Shown here: in pieces, positions 36,890 to 46,223 of the stretch
How the letters are laid out: each line of letters opens with the position of its first letter
Numbering within the stretch: the stretch's first letter is position 1
Source: Saprospiraceae bacterium
GTDB lineage: Bacteria; Bacteroidota; Bacteroidia; Chitinophagales; Saprospiraceae
DNA length: 64,000 bases
Reading direction: 5' to 3'
Assembly: GCA_013214355.1 (NCBI GenBank)
Contig: JABSSL010000023.1
Coordinates: 20,633-84,632, forward strand
The notes under the pieces: generated by a model
Told to the model about the DNA's origin: nothing
The model's input: only the letters and a program-made list of their open reading frames with translations
The model's database searches: none
Position numbers and translations under genes: made by a program

Positions 36890-38233
36890 ATGTCAAAGCC
36901 TAGTATCCCAAAGGGCACCAGAGATTTCGGCCCAGAGGAGGTGATTAAGCGTAATTATATTTTTGATACCATTCGATCGGTATTTACCAAATATGCTTAC
37001 CAGCCTATCGAAACCCCAACCATGGAGAACCTGTCTACTTTGACTGGGAAATATGGAGAAGAAGGGGATAAATTATTGTTCAAGGTATTGAATAATGGCG
37101 ATTTCTTATCCAAGGCGAATGCAGAAGCCCTGGCCGAGAAGAATTCTGCCAAATTAGTGAGTTCCATCTCTAAGCGAGGACTACGGTATGACCTAACGGT
37201 GCCTTTCGCCCGCTTCGTAGTCATGCATCAGAACGACATTAGCTTTCCCTTCAAGCGCTACCAAATTCAAAGGGTGTGGCGAGCGGACCGACCACAGAAA
37301 GGGCGCTATCAGGAATTCTATCAATGTGATGTGGATGTGGTAGGTTCTAATTCATTGATGTACGAGGCGGAGCTCACACAAATCTATGACGAAGTTTTTG
37401 CAGCACTGAAGATTCCGGTGGAGATCAAGTTAAATAATCGTAAGATATTGGCAGGAATAGCAGATGTCGCAGGCATCTCTGATCAGTTTGTAGACATGAC
37501 CGTGGCCATTGATAAGTTGGATAAAGTGGGTATGGACGGAGTGAAGAATGAGTTGTCGAAACGTGAAATTCCAGCTGCGGCCATAGCCAAGATCGAGGAA
37601 ATTCTTCAAACAACGGCCTTAGCGGATTTGAAGGCTAAATTGTCAGCTAGCGAGGTGGGGATAAAGGGAGTGGAAGAGTTGGAGCAGGTATTTGACTACT
37701 TGTCGAGTAGCGATCTAAGCAATGAGGTACAATTTGATGTGACCTTAGCGAGAGGACTAAACTATTACACTGGGTGTATTTTTGAGGTAAAAGCGAAGAA
37801 TGTGCAGATGGGGTCGATCGGAGGCGGAGGTCGCTATGATGATCTCACGGGGATCTTTGGCTTGAAAAATGTATCTGGAGTGGGAGTGTCTTTCGGGGCT
37901 GAGCGAATCTATGATGTCATGGAAGAACTGCAATTGTTCCCCGCTACTGCTGCTGACTCACTGAAGCTCTTATTCATTGCTTTTGATGCGGAAGCACATG
38001 CCTATGCTTTCCGTTGTCTGGGGAAGGTGCGTCAAGCTGGAATTACTGCCGATCTTTATCCGGAACCTACCAAGCTGAAGAAACAGATGAAATATGCCAA
38101 TGATCGCCGAGCTCCATATGTAGTACTGATTGGAGGCAATGAAATGGAGAGCGGCTTGTTAACCTTTAAGAATATGGAGAGCGGAGAACAGACTTCAGTG
38201 GATTTGGAATCGATCATTGCACAACTTAGTTAA
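36890..38233 (+). CDS. hisS: Histidyl-tRNA synthetase
   Basis: This class II synthetase charges tRNA-His (447 residues). I chose the ATG at 36890 because MSKPSIPKGTRDFGPEE is the normal N-terminus of the enzyme; the ORF-track GTG at 36866 adds eight residues. Visible motifs are LTVPFARFVV, motif 2 (RYQIQRVWRADRPQKGRYQEFYQCDVDVVG), the histidine-binding motifs GLNYYTGCIFEV and GSIGGGGRYDDL, and motif 3 (GVGVSFGAERIYDVM). The C-terminal anticodon domain begins near KLLFIAFD. gatA follows after only 9 bases, so the two genes form an operon. Confidence 0.98.
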   Translation: MSKPSIPKGTRDFGPEEVIKRNYIFDTIRSVFTKYAYQPIETPTMENLSTLTGKYGEEGDKLLFKVLNNGDFLSKANAEALAEKNSAKLVSSISKRGLRYDLTVPFARFVVMHQNDISFPFKRYQIQRVWRADRPQKGRYQEFYQCDVDVVGSNSLMYEAELTQIYDEVFAALKIPVEIKLNNRKILAGIADVAGISDQFVDMTVAIDKLDKVGMDGVKNELSKREIPAAAIAKIEEILQTTALADLKAKLSASEVGIKGVEELEQVFDYLSSSDLSNEVQFDVTLARGLNYYTGCIFEVKAKNVQMGSIGGGGRYDDLTGIFGLKNVSGVGVSFGAERIYDVMEELQLFPATAADSLKLLFIAFDAEAHAYAFRCLGKVRQAGITADLYPEPTKLKKQMKYANDRRAPYVVLIGGNEMESGLLTFKNMESGEQTSVDLESIIAQLS

Positions 38234-38242
38234 GCCAATAGC

Positions 38243-39700
38243 ATGGAAGTAGCGACACAGCCAAAGTATAGCCAGATAGAGCAAGTCCAGCGCGATTTGC
38301 GTGAGGGTAAGCTCACTTGTGTGCAAGTGGTAGAATACTACTTGGATAGAATTGAAGCTAGCCGAGAATTAAATATCTATATAGAGGTTTATGCCGAAGA
38401 GGCGTTGGCTAAAGCTAAGGCTATTGATGAGCGACTGCAAGAAAATGCGGATGACTTAGGTCGTTTGTTTGGTGTGGTTGTATCGCTCAAAGATGTTCTG
38501 TGTTATAAGGATCATCAAGTCACTGGCGGTTCCAAGATTTTGACTGGTTTCACCTCTATGTTCTCTGCTACGGGTGTGGAAAGAGTAGTGGAGGAGGATG
38601 CTATTATCATTGGTCGGGTGAATTGCGATGAATTTGCCATGGGTTCTACTACAGAGAATTCTTACTACGGTCCTACGCGCAATGCAGCTGACCCAAGTCG
38701 AGTTCCAGGTGGTTCCTCAGGAGGTTCAGCGGTGGCCGTCCAGGCGGACACATGTTTGGTATCTCTGGGGACGGATACGGGGGGTTCAGTACGGCAGCCG
38801 GCTTCCTTTTGTGGGGTAGTAGGTTTCAAGCCGACTTATGGCCGGATTTCTCGCTATGGCTTATTGGCTTATGGATCTTCCTTTGATCAACTGGGCGTCT
38901 TGGCGCAAAGCGTTTCTGATACGGCCTTGTTTCTAGAGATCATGGCTGGTCCCGATGAGTTTGACAGCACAGCCAGTCAACGAGCGGTAGAGCCTTATGC
39001 TTCCAATCTTTCCTTTGAGCGCAAGGCGAAGATTGCCTACTTTGGTTCAGCCCTCGATCACCCTAGCCTTGATCCGGGGGTTCGTCAAGTTTGCCAGGGA
39101 TTGATCGATCAATTGCGTACCGAAGGACATACGGTCGAAGCAGTGGACTTTGACTATCTGGATTATATCATTCCCGCCTACTATGTACTGACAACGGCGG
39201 AGGCTTCCTCCAATCTCTCTCGCTACGATGGGATTCGCTATGGTTACCGCAGTGCTAATGCGACCAATTTGATGGAGACGTATAAGAAATCTCGAACAGA
39301 GGGTTTTGGGACTGAAGTGAAGCGCCGCATTATGCTAGGTACCTTTGTGCTTAGCGCAGGCTATTATGATGCCTATTATACTAAAGCCCAGAAAGCAAGG
39401 AAGCTTATTCAAGAAAAGACCTTCGAGATCTTCGAAGCATACGATTTTATCCTGCTACCCGCCGCACCAGGTCCAGCCTGGCATTTGGGCGACAATGTAG
39501 ATGATCCAGTTGCCATGTATCTGGCGGATATTTTTACGGTGCAAGCCAATATGGTGGGTATACCGGCGATCTGCTTGCCCGCCGGAACACATCCTGAGGA
39601 GGGGTTACCCGTGGGCGTACAATTTATGGCCAACCGATTCCAGGAGGCTGACTTATTGGCTTTCAGTCAGAAGGTCATGGACGCATTTCCAAAGTCGTAG
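38243..39700 (+). CDS. gatA: Asp/Glu-tRNA(Asn/Gln) amidotransferase subunit A
   Basis: The protein is the glutaminase subunit of GatCAB, which converts misacylated Glu-tRNA-Gln and Asp-tRNA-Asn to the correct amide (485 residues). The amidase signature is complete: the catalytic lysine in VVSLKDVL, the cis-serine in GGSSGGSAVAV and the nucleophilic serine in GTDTGGSVRQPAS. VGFKPTYGRISRYGL is typical of true GatA rather than other amidases. GatB and GatC are not in the window. It is co-transcribed with hisS. Its last 26 bases overlap the convergent Rieske oxygenase gene. Confidence 0.96.
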   Translation: MEVATQPKYSQIEQVQRDLREGKLTCVQVVEYYLDRIEASRELNIYIEVYAEEALAKAKAIDERLQENADDLGRLFGVVVSLKDVLCYKDHQVTGGSKILTGFTSMFSATGVERVVEEDAIIIGRVNCDEFAMGSTTENSYYGPTRNAADPSRVPGGSSGGSAVAVQADTCLVSLGTDTGGSVRQPASFCGVVGFKPTYGRISRYGLLAYGSSFDQLGVLAQSVSDTALFLEIMAGPDEFDSTASQRAVEPYASNLSFERKAKIAYFGSALDHPSLDPGVRQVCQGLIDQLRTEGHTVEAVDFDYLDYIIPAYYVLTTAEASSNLSRYDGIRYGYRSANATNLMETYKKSRTEGFGTEVKRRIMLGTFVLSAGYYDAYYTKAQKARKLIQEKTFEIFEAYDFILLPAAPGPAWHLGDNVDDPVAMYLADIFTVQANMVGIPAICLPAGTHPEEGLPVGVQFMANRFQEADLLAFSQKVMDAFPKS

Positions 39701-40778
39701 CTTGCTGCAGCAAGCCATGAAAATGATGCACTCCTTTCTCTCTCCTGGGAGAAAATCTCCCTGTCTTATAGAACCTAGAACGCAGTCCCTTCTGTACCGC
39801 TTCCACTACAAATTCATCTTCTCTTTCTACTTTATCCGTTAAAGCAGCAGCGTCCATTTCCAAGAATTTCTTTTCATCGTATAAATAGGTGATAAATGAG
39901 ATTCTGCTCAAGGAAGGATTCAATGGGCGCACCACATTAATCGAAAGGCCCCACGGATAGAAATTGAGCATGAGATTAGGATAGATCCAATAGTAAAAGG
40001 CGGTGATCTTCTTGCCGTAGTCTGGATGCGCTGCCGGAAGGTCAAAGTGCTCCCCCTCGACGCTGGAATAACCAATTTGGAGATTCATGTGCGGGAAGAT
40101 TTCCGTGTCATAGGCCCCGTAGTCGAGCATCTGATTCAGTTGATGATGAACAAAGGGGATGTGAAAACCTTCGAGGTAATTATCGCAATATAATGCCCAA
40201 TGCGCATGTACCATGTATTCCGTAGAATATTCAGGCGCGTAACGGAAGTGTTCTAAGGGAAGGAAGGACAACCTTCGGTCTAGTTCCTGTGTTATTTCGG
40301 CCCAGTCTATCTTAGGATCAAGACTAGTAAAGAGAAATTGCCGCCATCTTTTCAGCGGAAGTTCATGTAGATGGTCACAAGGTCGGGGAAAGTTTTCCGC
40401 ATCCTTGAACTCGGGCATAAACTCCATCTTCCCTGCTAGGTTGAAACGCCTGCCATGATAACCGCAGGTAATCTTCCGGTCCTTGGAGGGATGTTGGGCT
40501 AATAGGAAACCGCGATGCGTACAGACATTGCTGAGGCAATGCAATTGACCTTCTGCATCTTTGGTCAATAGCAGAGGCTCGTCCAGGTATTTGTCGAGTA
40601 AGGTGATGGGGTAGGTGGTTTCTTGTCCTCCAAAGAATTGTTGCTGATCTCCCAGGTATTGCCAACTGGGGGCAAAGACCTTCTCTTTCATGGCTTCCCA
40701 GAGGTGCGTGTCACTGTAGAAATCAGCAGGTAAAGTCTCGGATTGGCTGATGTTTTGCTTAACGGTGTTTAATTGCAT
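39675..40778 (-). CDS. Rieske non-heme iron oxygenase, alpha subunit type
   Basis: This oxygenase component (367 residues) is related to choline/carnitine monooxygenases and ring-hydroxylating dioxygenases. The Rieske [2Fe-2S] ligands are the CTHRG and CGYHGRRF motifs (about residues 87-109). The catalytic domain has the mononuclear iron histidines in DNYLEGFHIPFVHH, with the bridging aspartate replaced or shifted within the same segment. There is no ferredoxin or reductase gene beside it, so electrons must come from elsewhere. Substrate unknown. The 3' end overlaps gatA on the opposite strand by 26 bases. Confidence 0.9.
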   Translation of the reverse strand: MQLNTVKQNISQSETLPADFYSDTHLWEAMKEKVFAPSWQYLGDQQQFFGGQETTYPITLLDKYLDEPLLLTKDAEGQLHCLSNVCTHRGFLLAQHPSKDRKITCGYHGRRFNLAGKMEFMPEFKDAENFPRPCDHLHELPLKRWRQFLFTSLDPKIDWAEITQELDRRLSFLPLEHFRYAPEYSTEYMVHAHWALYCDNYLEGFHIPFVHHQLNQMLDYGAYDTEIFPHMNLQIGYSSVEGEHFDLPAAHPDYGKKITAFYYWIYPNLMLNFYPWGLSINVVRPLNPSLSRISFITYLYDEKKFLEMDAAALTDKVEREDEFVVEAVQKGLRSRFYKTGRFSPRREKGVHHFHGLLQQATTLEMRP

Positions 40779-41041
40779 AGGTGCTAACGTGAATGGTTAG
40801 AGAAGAACATTTGACTACTAGCCAAGATAATTTTTCCCAGAATTTTCTCCGCCATTTTCAAAGGCAATTCTCCGCTTTTGTTTAGGATGGTCTTGCAACC
40901 TTGGTGCTTTAGGAGATAGTACTTAATCGGTAATTGATGATATAATTTATTCCTGATCTCCTAGGAAGTGTAAATCTTGGCTATTTTAGAAGCCCTAGGA
41001 TTTCTTACGCCTTTACTATTGGCTTGCAAACTCCACTAAAA

Positions 41042-42829
41042 ATGAAATTATCATCCGCCTTTATTTGCCTCAGTGTATTCTTGCTAGGTTATGGCTGTAC
41101 ATCCAACCAAGCGACAGAACCGACGAAGCGTCCGCCCAACATTATCATCATGCTGGCAGATGACCAAGGCTGGGGAGACCTCAGTCATAGTGGCAACACG
41201 GACCTCAGTACACCAAATATCGACGCTCTAGCTGCGAATGGAGTAAGCTTTGATCGATTTTATGTCAACCCGGTTTGTTCGCCAACACGAGCAGAGTTTC
41301 TTACGGGCCGCTATCATACTAGGGGCGGGGTATATTCCACTTCGGCGGGTGGCGAGCGATTGGATTTGGATGAAACGACCATCGCCGAAGTATTCCAAAG
41401 GGCGGGTTATCATACAGCCGCTTTTGGTAAGTGGCATAACGGTATGCAGGGACCGTATCACCCGAATGCTAGAGGATTTGATGAGTTTTATGGTTTTTGC
41501 TCTGGTCATTGGGGAAATTACTTTAGTCCAATGCTGGAGCATAATGGAGTGATTACGAAAGGGGAGGGGTTCTTGGTGGATGACTTAACGAATAGAGCCA
41601 TGGACTTTATGGAAAAACACCAGGAGGATCCCTTTTTCGTTTACCTTCCTTACAACACTCCTCATAGTCCCATGCAGGTGCCCGCTTCCTTTTGGGAGAA
41701 ATTTGCGGCTAAATCTTTAGAAAGGCATAGCTCAGATATTAGTAAAGAGGATTCTTTGCATATGAAAGCGGCCTTAGCGATGTGTGAAAACATTGACTGG
41801 AATGTTGGGCGCTTGATGGAAAAACTCGAGACGCTGAACCTTACTGAAGAAACGATTGTGATCTACTTTTCGGATAACGGTCCTAATGGCTGGAGATGGA
41901 ATGGCGGCATGAAAGGACGTAAGGGATCAACGGATGAAGGAGGTGTTAGATCCCCATTTTTCTTGCAGTGGAAGGATAAGATTAAATCCAATCGAGAAAT
42001 AGCTCAGATTGCGGCCGGCATAGATCTACTCCCAACTCTAGCAGATTTAGCCAATATTGAGGTAGAAACCAATAAGCCGGTGGATGGGGTTAGCCTTGCT
42101 CCACTTTTGCTTGAGGAAGTCCCTACCTGGTCAGATCGGATGATATTCAGTCATTGGAGGGGGAATGTCAGCGTAAGAAATCAAGGCTTTCGTTTAGACA
42201 AGGACGATCAATTATTTGATATGGTCAAGGATCCCGGACAATCGCAAGATGTAAGCGAGTCCAAGGCCGCCGTATTTACAGAATTAAAGGCCGCTAAGGA
42301 AAAGTGGATGGCTGAGGTAATGGCAGAACTGAATCCTGAAGAGGATAGACCCTTTTTAATTGGAGACCCGAATTTTGAATGGACCCAAATCCCCGCCAGA
42401 GATGGGGTGGCGCATGGAAACATAAAACGATCTAACCGATGGCCCAACTGTAGTTTCTTCACCAATTGGGTATCACCTGATGATAAAATCTCCTGGGAAG
42501 TAGAGGTGATGGAAGAAGGCGACTTTGAAGTAATCGTCTACTACACTTGCTCGGCTGATGATGTCGGTTCTAGTTTTGAACTCAGCTTCTTGGATCAGTC
42601 TGTGGCAGGGAAGATTGAGGAGGCCCATGACCCACCCTTAATGGGAATGGAGCATGACTATGTGGAACGGCAAGAATCTTATGTAAAGGACTTCAAACCT
42701 TTATCTATTGGGCAGGTCCATTTGCCAAAAGGACCGGGAGAATTGACTTTACAGGCCACCGATATTTCTGGTGAGCAAGTAATGGATTTTCGGTTGATGA
42801 TGTTGCGAAGAGTGCAAGAGGGGGGATGA
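41042..42829 (+). CDS. Sulfatase (arylsulfatase A-like) lipoprotein
   Basis: This is a type I sulfatase (595 residues) that hydrolyses sulfate esters, probably on algal or animal glycans. From the ATG at 41042 the signal peptide ends in a lipobox (LGYGC), so it is a membrane-anchored lipoprotein. The N-terminal metal site (IIIMLADDQGWGDL) and the modification motif CSPTRAEFLTGRY are intact; the cysteine must be converted to formylglycine by a separate enzyme. A second metal cluster is seen as YFSDNGPNG. A ~140-residue C-terminal beta domain beyond the sulfatase fold (FEVIVYYTCSADDVGS) may bind carbohydrate. The TTG start in the track is less likely. Confidence 0.94.
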   Translation: MKLSSAFICLSVFLLGYGCTSNQATEPTKRPPNIIIMLADDQGWGDLSHSGNTDLSTPNIDALAANGVSFDRFYVNPVCSPTRAEFLTGRYHTRGGVYSTSAGGERLDLDETTIAEVFQRAGYHTAAFGKWHNGMQGPYHPNARGFDEFYGFCSGHWGNYFSPMLEHNGVITKGEGFLVDDLTNRAMDFMEKHQEDPFFVYLPYNTPHSPMQVPASFWEKFAAKSLERHSSDISKEDSLHMKAALAMCENIDWNVGRLMEKLETLNLTEETIVIYFSDNGPNGWRWNGGMKGRKGSTDEGGVRSPFFLQWKDKIKSNREIAQIAAGIDLLPTLADLANIEVETNKPVDGVSLAPLLLEEVPTWSDRMIFSHWRGNVSVRNQGFRLDKDDQLFDMVKDPGQSQDVSESKAAVFTELKAAKEKWMAEVMAELNPEEDRPFLIGDPNFEWTQIPARDGVAHGNIKRSNRWPNCSFFTNWVSPDDKISWEVEVMEEGDFEVIVYYTCSADDVGSSFELSFLDQSVAGKIEEAHDPPLMGMEHDYVERQESYVKDFKPLSIGQVHLPKGPGELTLQATDISGEQVMDFRLMMLRRVQEGG

Positions 42830-42911
42830 TTAGGTGAGTTGTACGCGTTAAGTTATTCGCCAAAAATCATATATCCTGCCAGGATCAACAGCATAACTAA
42901 GCCAATTAGGG

Positions 42912-45900
42912 CTAATAACTAATCGACAATTCTACCCGGGTGCCAGCGGCTTCTCCTTTTTCATCCACGAGATCTTCGATATGAACAGAGGCATCTGTCT
43001 CATAAATCTTATTGATGGTTTGCAAGCGCTCGTTGGTGATATTCATCGCCATGGATTTTCGGCGCGGATTTGGAGTTTCCATACTTGCCGCTTTACTTCT
43101 TCCCACGCCATTGTCTTCTATCGTGCACTTCAGATAGCCATTGTCTTTGGCGAAGGAAAGCGTGATCTTCCCGGGCCCTCCTTTGTGCCGAAGGCCATGC
43201 CAAATCCCATTTTCAACATAAGGCTGGATAAGCATGGGAGGGATATCGATGTCATCGGGATCAAGGGCCTGATCTATGTTTACTTCATACTCTACTTCGT
43301 TGTTGAAGCGGAGGCTTTCCATCTCCATATATAGTTTCAGGGCTTCTATTTCATCTTTCAAATTGACAAGATGCGACCTTGAATTTTGTAGGATCAGGCG
43401 CATGAGCCTAGAAAAGCCATTGAGGTATTCGGAGGCTTTGACGGTCTCATTTTGTATAATATAGTTCTCAATAGAATTGAGGGAATTGAAAATGAAGTGT
43501 GGATTCATCTGGGCGCGAAGGGCGGTAAGTTCCATATCCGCCACCTTCTTTTCGTAGTCCCCTTTTAGTTTAACCTGCCTGAGTCGATATTGGTAAAAGG
43601 CAAACGCCCCGCCGACTATCATCAAGGCTGCTAAGATCTTAAACCAAAGTTGCTGATACCATGGTGTACCGACAAAAACCTCAATTACAAGTGGATCCGG
43701 AGACCAATTGCCGTCGTTATTGGCTACAGCGACTTGGAGGGTGTATTCCCCTCCTTTTACATTGGTATAGGCAGCGTAGTTACGTTGACCCGAATAAATC
43801 CAGTCCTCATCTACACCTATTAATTGATAGCGAAATTGATACTTTTCGGGGTGGGTATAACCAATAGCCGAAAAGTCGAACGAGAAATAATTCTGCCAAG
43901 GCTCCAGCTCGATTCGAGCCAGACTCAGCAGACTTGAATCGGTTTGAAATTCATTGTTGTATACTTTGAAGGAGGTCAGGTAGGGCTTGGGCTGTTCCTT
44001 ACTACCTTGTAGCGTCCGGGGATTGTAGATGCTGAAGCCCTTACGAAATGCTACGGCCATTTTTCCAGACTGCAGATTAATGATCCGATTTACGGTGACG
44101 ACTTTGAGCTCTTCATCCAGCCATTGTAGTCCCTCTAGGTCATTATAAAGCTCAATGGTCTTTTCTTCCGGATCGTATTTGAAAAGCCCATCTGTTGCTA
44201 GACTCCACAGCTTATCATCCTGATCGATCACAAGTCGCGAAAAACCAGAGAAATCTCGAAATACCCCTTTGGTAACTTTGATTTCGTCCGCCCTAACTGC
44301 TGCTATCGGATCCATCTTATAGATAATCCCTTTTTCGGGCTGTGAAGGATCAATTTTTCCCAGTTTCCCATCCAATTTAGAGCTCACCCAGATAAAGCCC
44401 TTGGAGTCGGGTGCAAACTGATCAACCATCTCAAACGTATTCTCGGTCTCTTTCCCTTCCTCCGTCAGAAAGTGCAAAAAGGAATTACTAGCCTTCAGCC
44501 ATACGCTAAATCCACCACAATTGGAAAGCCAAATATTTTGGTTATCGTCTTCATAGAAATCAAAACGAAAGCCTGCTTTTTTACAGGGAGAAAATTCGTC
44601 GTACAGATTCGTCGTCTCATTGGTTTTGAGATCTACCCGAATAATCCCCAATTGTCGACTGCCTAGCCATACCCGATGATCGGAGTCCACAAAGAAATTC
44701 ATCCATCTGGGATTTTCCGGAAGGTTCTGTGAAATTGGGTGCAGGACCATTTGAGTTCCGTCCGGACTTAGGGTATAAACATGCTTATTCTCTAAAATAA
44801 GTAGTTCGCCGGTGGGCGTATAGGCTAAATCAGTTCCGAGAAAGGCGGCTTTACCATAATCCGGCGGGGGTGGGATCAATAGCCATTCTTTTGTGTTCTG
44901 ATCAAATCGATAGATTCCATCTCCTTGCGAGACATTTAGGTAGATGTATCTGCCATCGGGAGATTCGATGATAAACTGTGTGATCAGGGGACGAGGTTCT
45001 AAGTCTTTCTTAAAAAAGAAATTTTGAAACTGTGTGGTTAAGGTGTCATAAACCCTGACACCTAAGGTATTGACTGACCAAATCCGATTTTGCTTGTCAA
45101 TGTGGTCAATCTGATATTTTCTACTTTTTGAGGGATCATTTAACCATGGATAGGAAATGCTTCCATCTGCGGGATTAAGAATGGCGATTCCCTTGCCACA
45201 ACTCAGATACAATAGCCCGTCAGCGCGACGAAAGATCCAACCAATATTCCATCCTTTTGCCAGTGTAATGGTATTGACTACCTTTCTTTCTTTTGGATCA
45301 AAAACACGAATCTGTGATCCTCCTTCATGTAGGTACAGTTGGCCGTCAAAAGGAAAAATCTGATTAAGTCCTTCTAAGTCGGGATAGTCATAATCAAATT
45401 CTTCACTGACCTTATTAAAGGTAAAGAAGCGGAAGGTGGAACCGATCCAGATAAGTGAGTCATTTTCAGGGTCCAACTCAACCCTTCTGATGACGTCGGC
45501 TGCGGACCCTTTTGTTTCACCAGATTGCTGATCCAGAGAGGTGCGCGGGTAGAAGCGCTTGAAGTTGTCCTTTTCGCGATCATATAGGCAGAGTACATCT
45601 GAGCCTGATGAAATCCAAGCGTCTCCTGTTCTATCGACGTGAACCCAATTGATAAAATTATTTAATAGGGAGTTAGAGTCGACTTCGCTTTTTTGATAAT
45701 TTCTGAAACTATTTTTGCTAGGATCATAAACGCTCAATCCTTTGAATGTGCCTACCCAGACCTCCCCATTGGTTGGGTGAGCGGCTACGGAGGCTATCGT
45801 GTTGCTTAGGATTGCGGTAGAGTCTTCCGATTGGGATTGATAGGTGTAAAGTTGGTTACCATCGAATCTGACTAATCCCTCATAGCTGCCAATCCAGGCA

Positions 45901-46073
45901 AAGCCATTGGCGTCAATATCAAAACCTCGTAGATAATGATTAGGTAGCCCATTTTCAGCTCGAATCACCTTACTTGGTCGATCGAAATCATGTTGGGCTA
46001 GAAGGTTGGCAGTAATACTTAGTGTGACGGCGAATAAACACAGCACCCTTAAACCAAAGACGTTCATCGGCAT
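42912..46073 (-). CDS. Propeller-sensor histidine kinase of the LytS type
   Basis: This is a large membrane sensor (~1053 residues). The signal peptide starts near 46073 or 46067. Residues ~25-700 form a periplasmic two-component-regulator propeller with many W-[IV]-G-[ST] blades (for example FAWIGSYEGLVRFDG). A Y_Y_Y beta-sandwich follows (~715-780), then one membrane helix (WFKILAALMIVGGAFAFY). The kinase belongs to the His_kinase/LytS class, with the phospho-histidine in MNPHFIFNSLNSIENYI and an HATPase G1 box EDNGVGRS. Such kinases normally act with a LytTR regulator, but none is nearby. What it senses is unknown. Confidence 0.93.
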   Translation of the reverse strand: MPMNVFGLRVLCLFAVTLSITANLLAQHDFDRPSKVIRAENGLPNHYLRGFDIDANGFAWIGSYEGLVRFDGNQLYTYQSQSEDSTAILSNTIASVAAHPTNGEVWVGTFKGLSVYDPSKNSFRNYQKSEVDSNSLLNNFINWVHVDRTGDAWISSGSDVLCLYDREKDNFKRFYPRTSLDQQSGETKGSAADVIRRVELDPENDSLIWIGSTFRFFTFNKVSEEFDYDYPDLEGLNQIFPFDGQLYLHEGGSQIRVFDPKERKVVNTITLAKGWNIGWIFRRADGLLYLSCGKGIAILNPADGSISYPWLNDPSKSRKYQIDHIDKQNRIWSVNTLGVRVYDTLTTQFQNFFFKKDLEPRPLITQFIIESPDGRYIYLNVSQGDGIYRFDQNTKEWLLIPPPPDYGKAAFLGTDLAYTPTGELLILENKHVYTLSPDGTQMVLHPISQNLPENPRWMNFFVDSDHRVWLGSRQLGIIRVDLKTNETTNLYDEFSPCKKAGFRFDFYEDDNQNIWLSNCGGFSVWLKASNSFLHFLTEEGKETENTFEMVDQFAPDSKGFIWVSSKLDGKLGKIDPSQPEKGIIYKMDPIAAVRADEIKVTKGVFRDFSGFSRLVIDQDDKLWSLATDGLFKYDPEEKTIELYNDLEGLQWLDEELKVVTVNRIINLQSGKMAVAFRKGFSIYNPRTLQGSKEQPKPYLTSFKVYNNEFQTDSSLLSLARIELEPWQNYFSFDFSAIGYTHPEKYQFRYQLIGVDEDWIYSGQRNYAAYTNVKGGEYTLQVAVANNDGNWSPDPLVIEVFVGTPWYQQLWFKILAALMIVGGAFAFYQYRLRQVKLKGDYEKKVADMELTALRAQMNPHFIFNSLNSIENYIIQNETVKASEYLNGFSRLMRLILQNSRSHLVNLKDEIEALKLYMEMESLRFNNEVEYEVNIDQALDPDDIDIPPMLIQPYVENGIWHGLRHKGGPGKITLSFAKDNGYLKCTIEDNGVGRSKAASMETPNPRRKSMAMNITNERLQTINKIYETDASVHIEDLVDEKGEAAGTRVELSISY

Positions 46074-46164
46074 TGGTGTTTCATCTTTCCGCAATATACC
46101 TAGGACAATGGGCTTATCAAAATCTATTGATCAGGAAGGGAATTTGAAGGCGGTGGATTATCGG

Positions 46165-46202
46165 AAAAAGTGAGGGATAGAAGCAACTCATCCATCCCTC
46201 AC
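46165..46202 (-). terminator. Rho-independent terminator of the RND operon
   Basis: A perfect 9-base inverted repeat (gtgagggat / atccctcac) is followed on the minus strand by a T run. It lies 22 bases after the RND permease stop. Confidence 0.8.
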
Positions 46203-46223
46203 CTTTAAAGCAAGTGTGAATAC

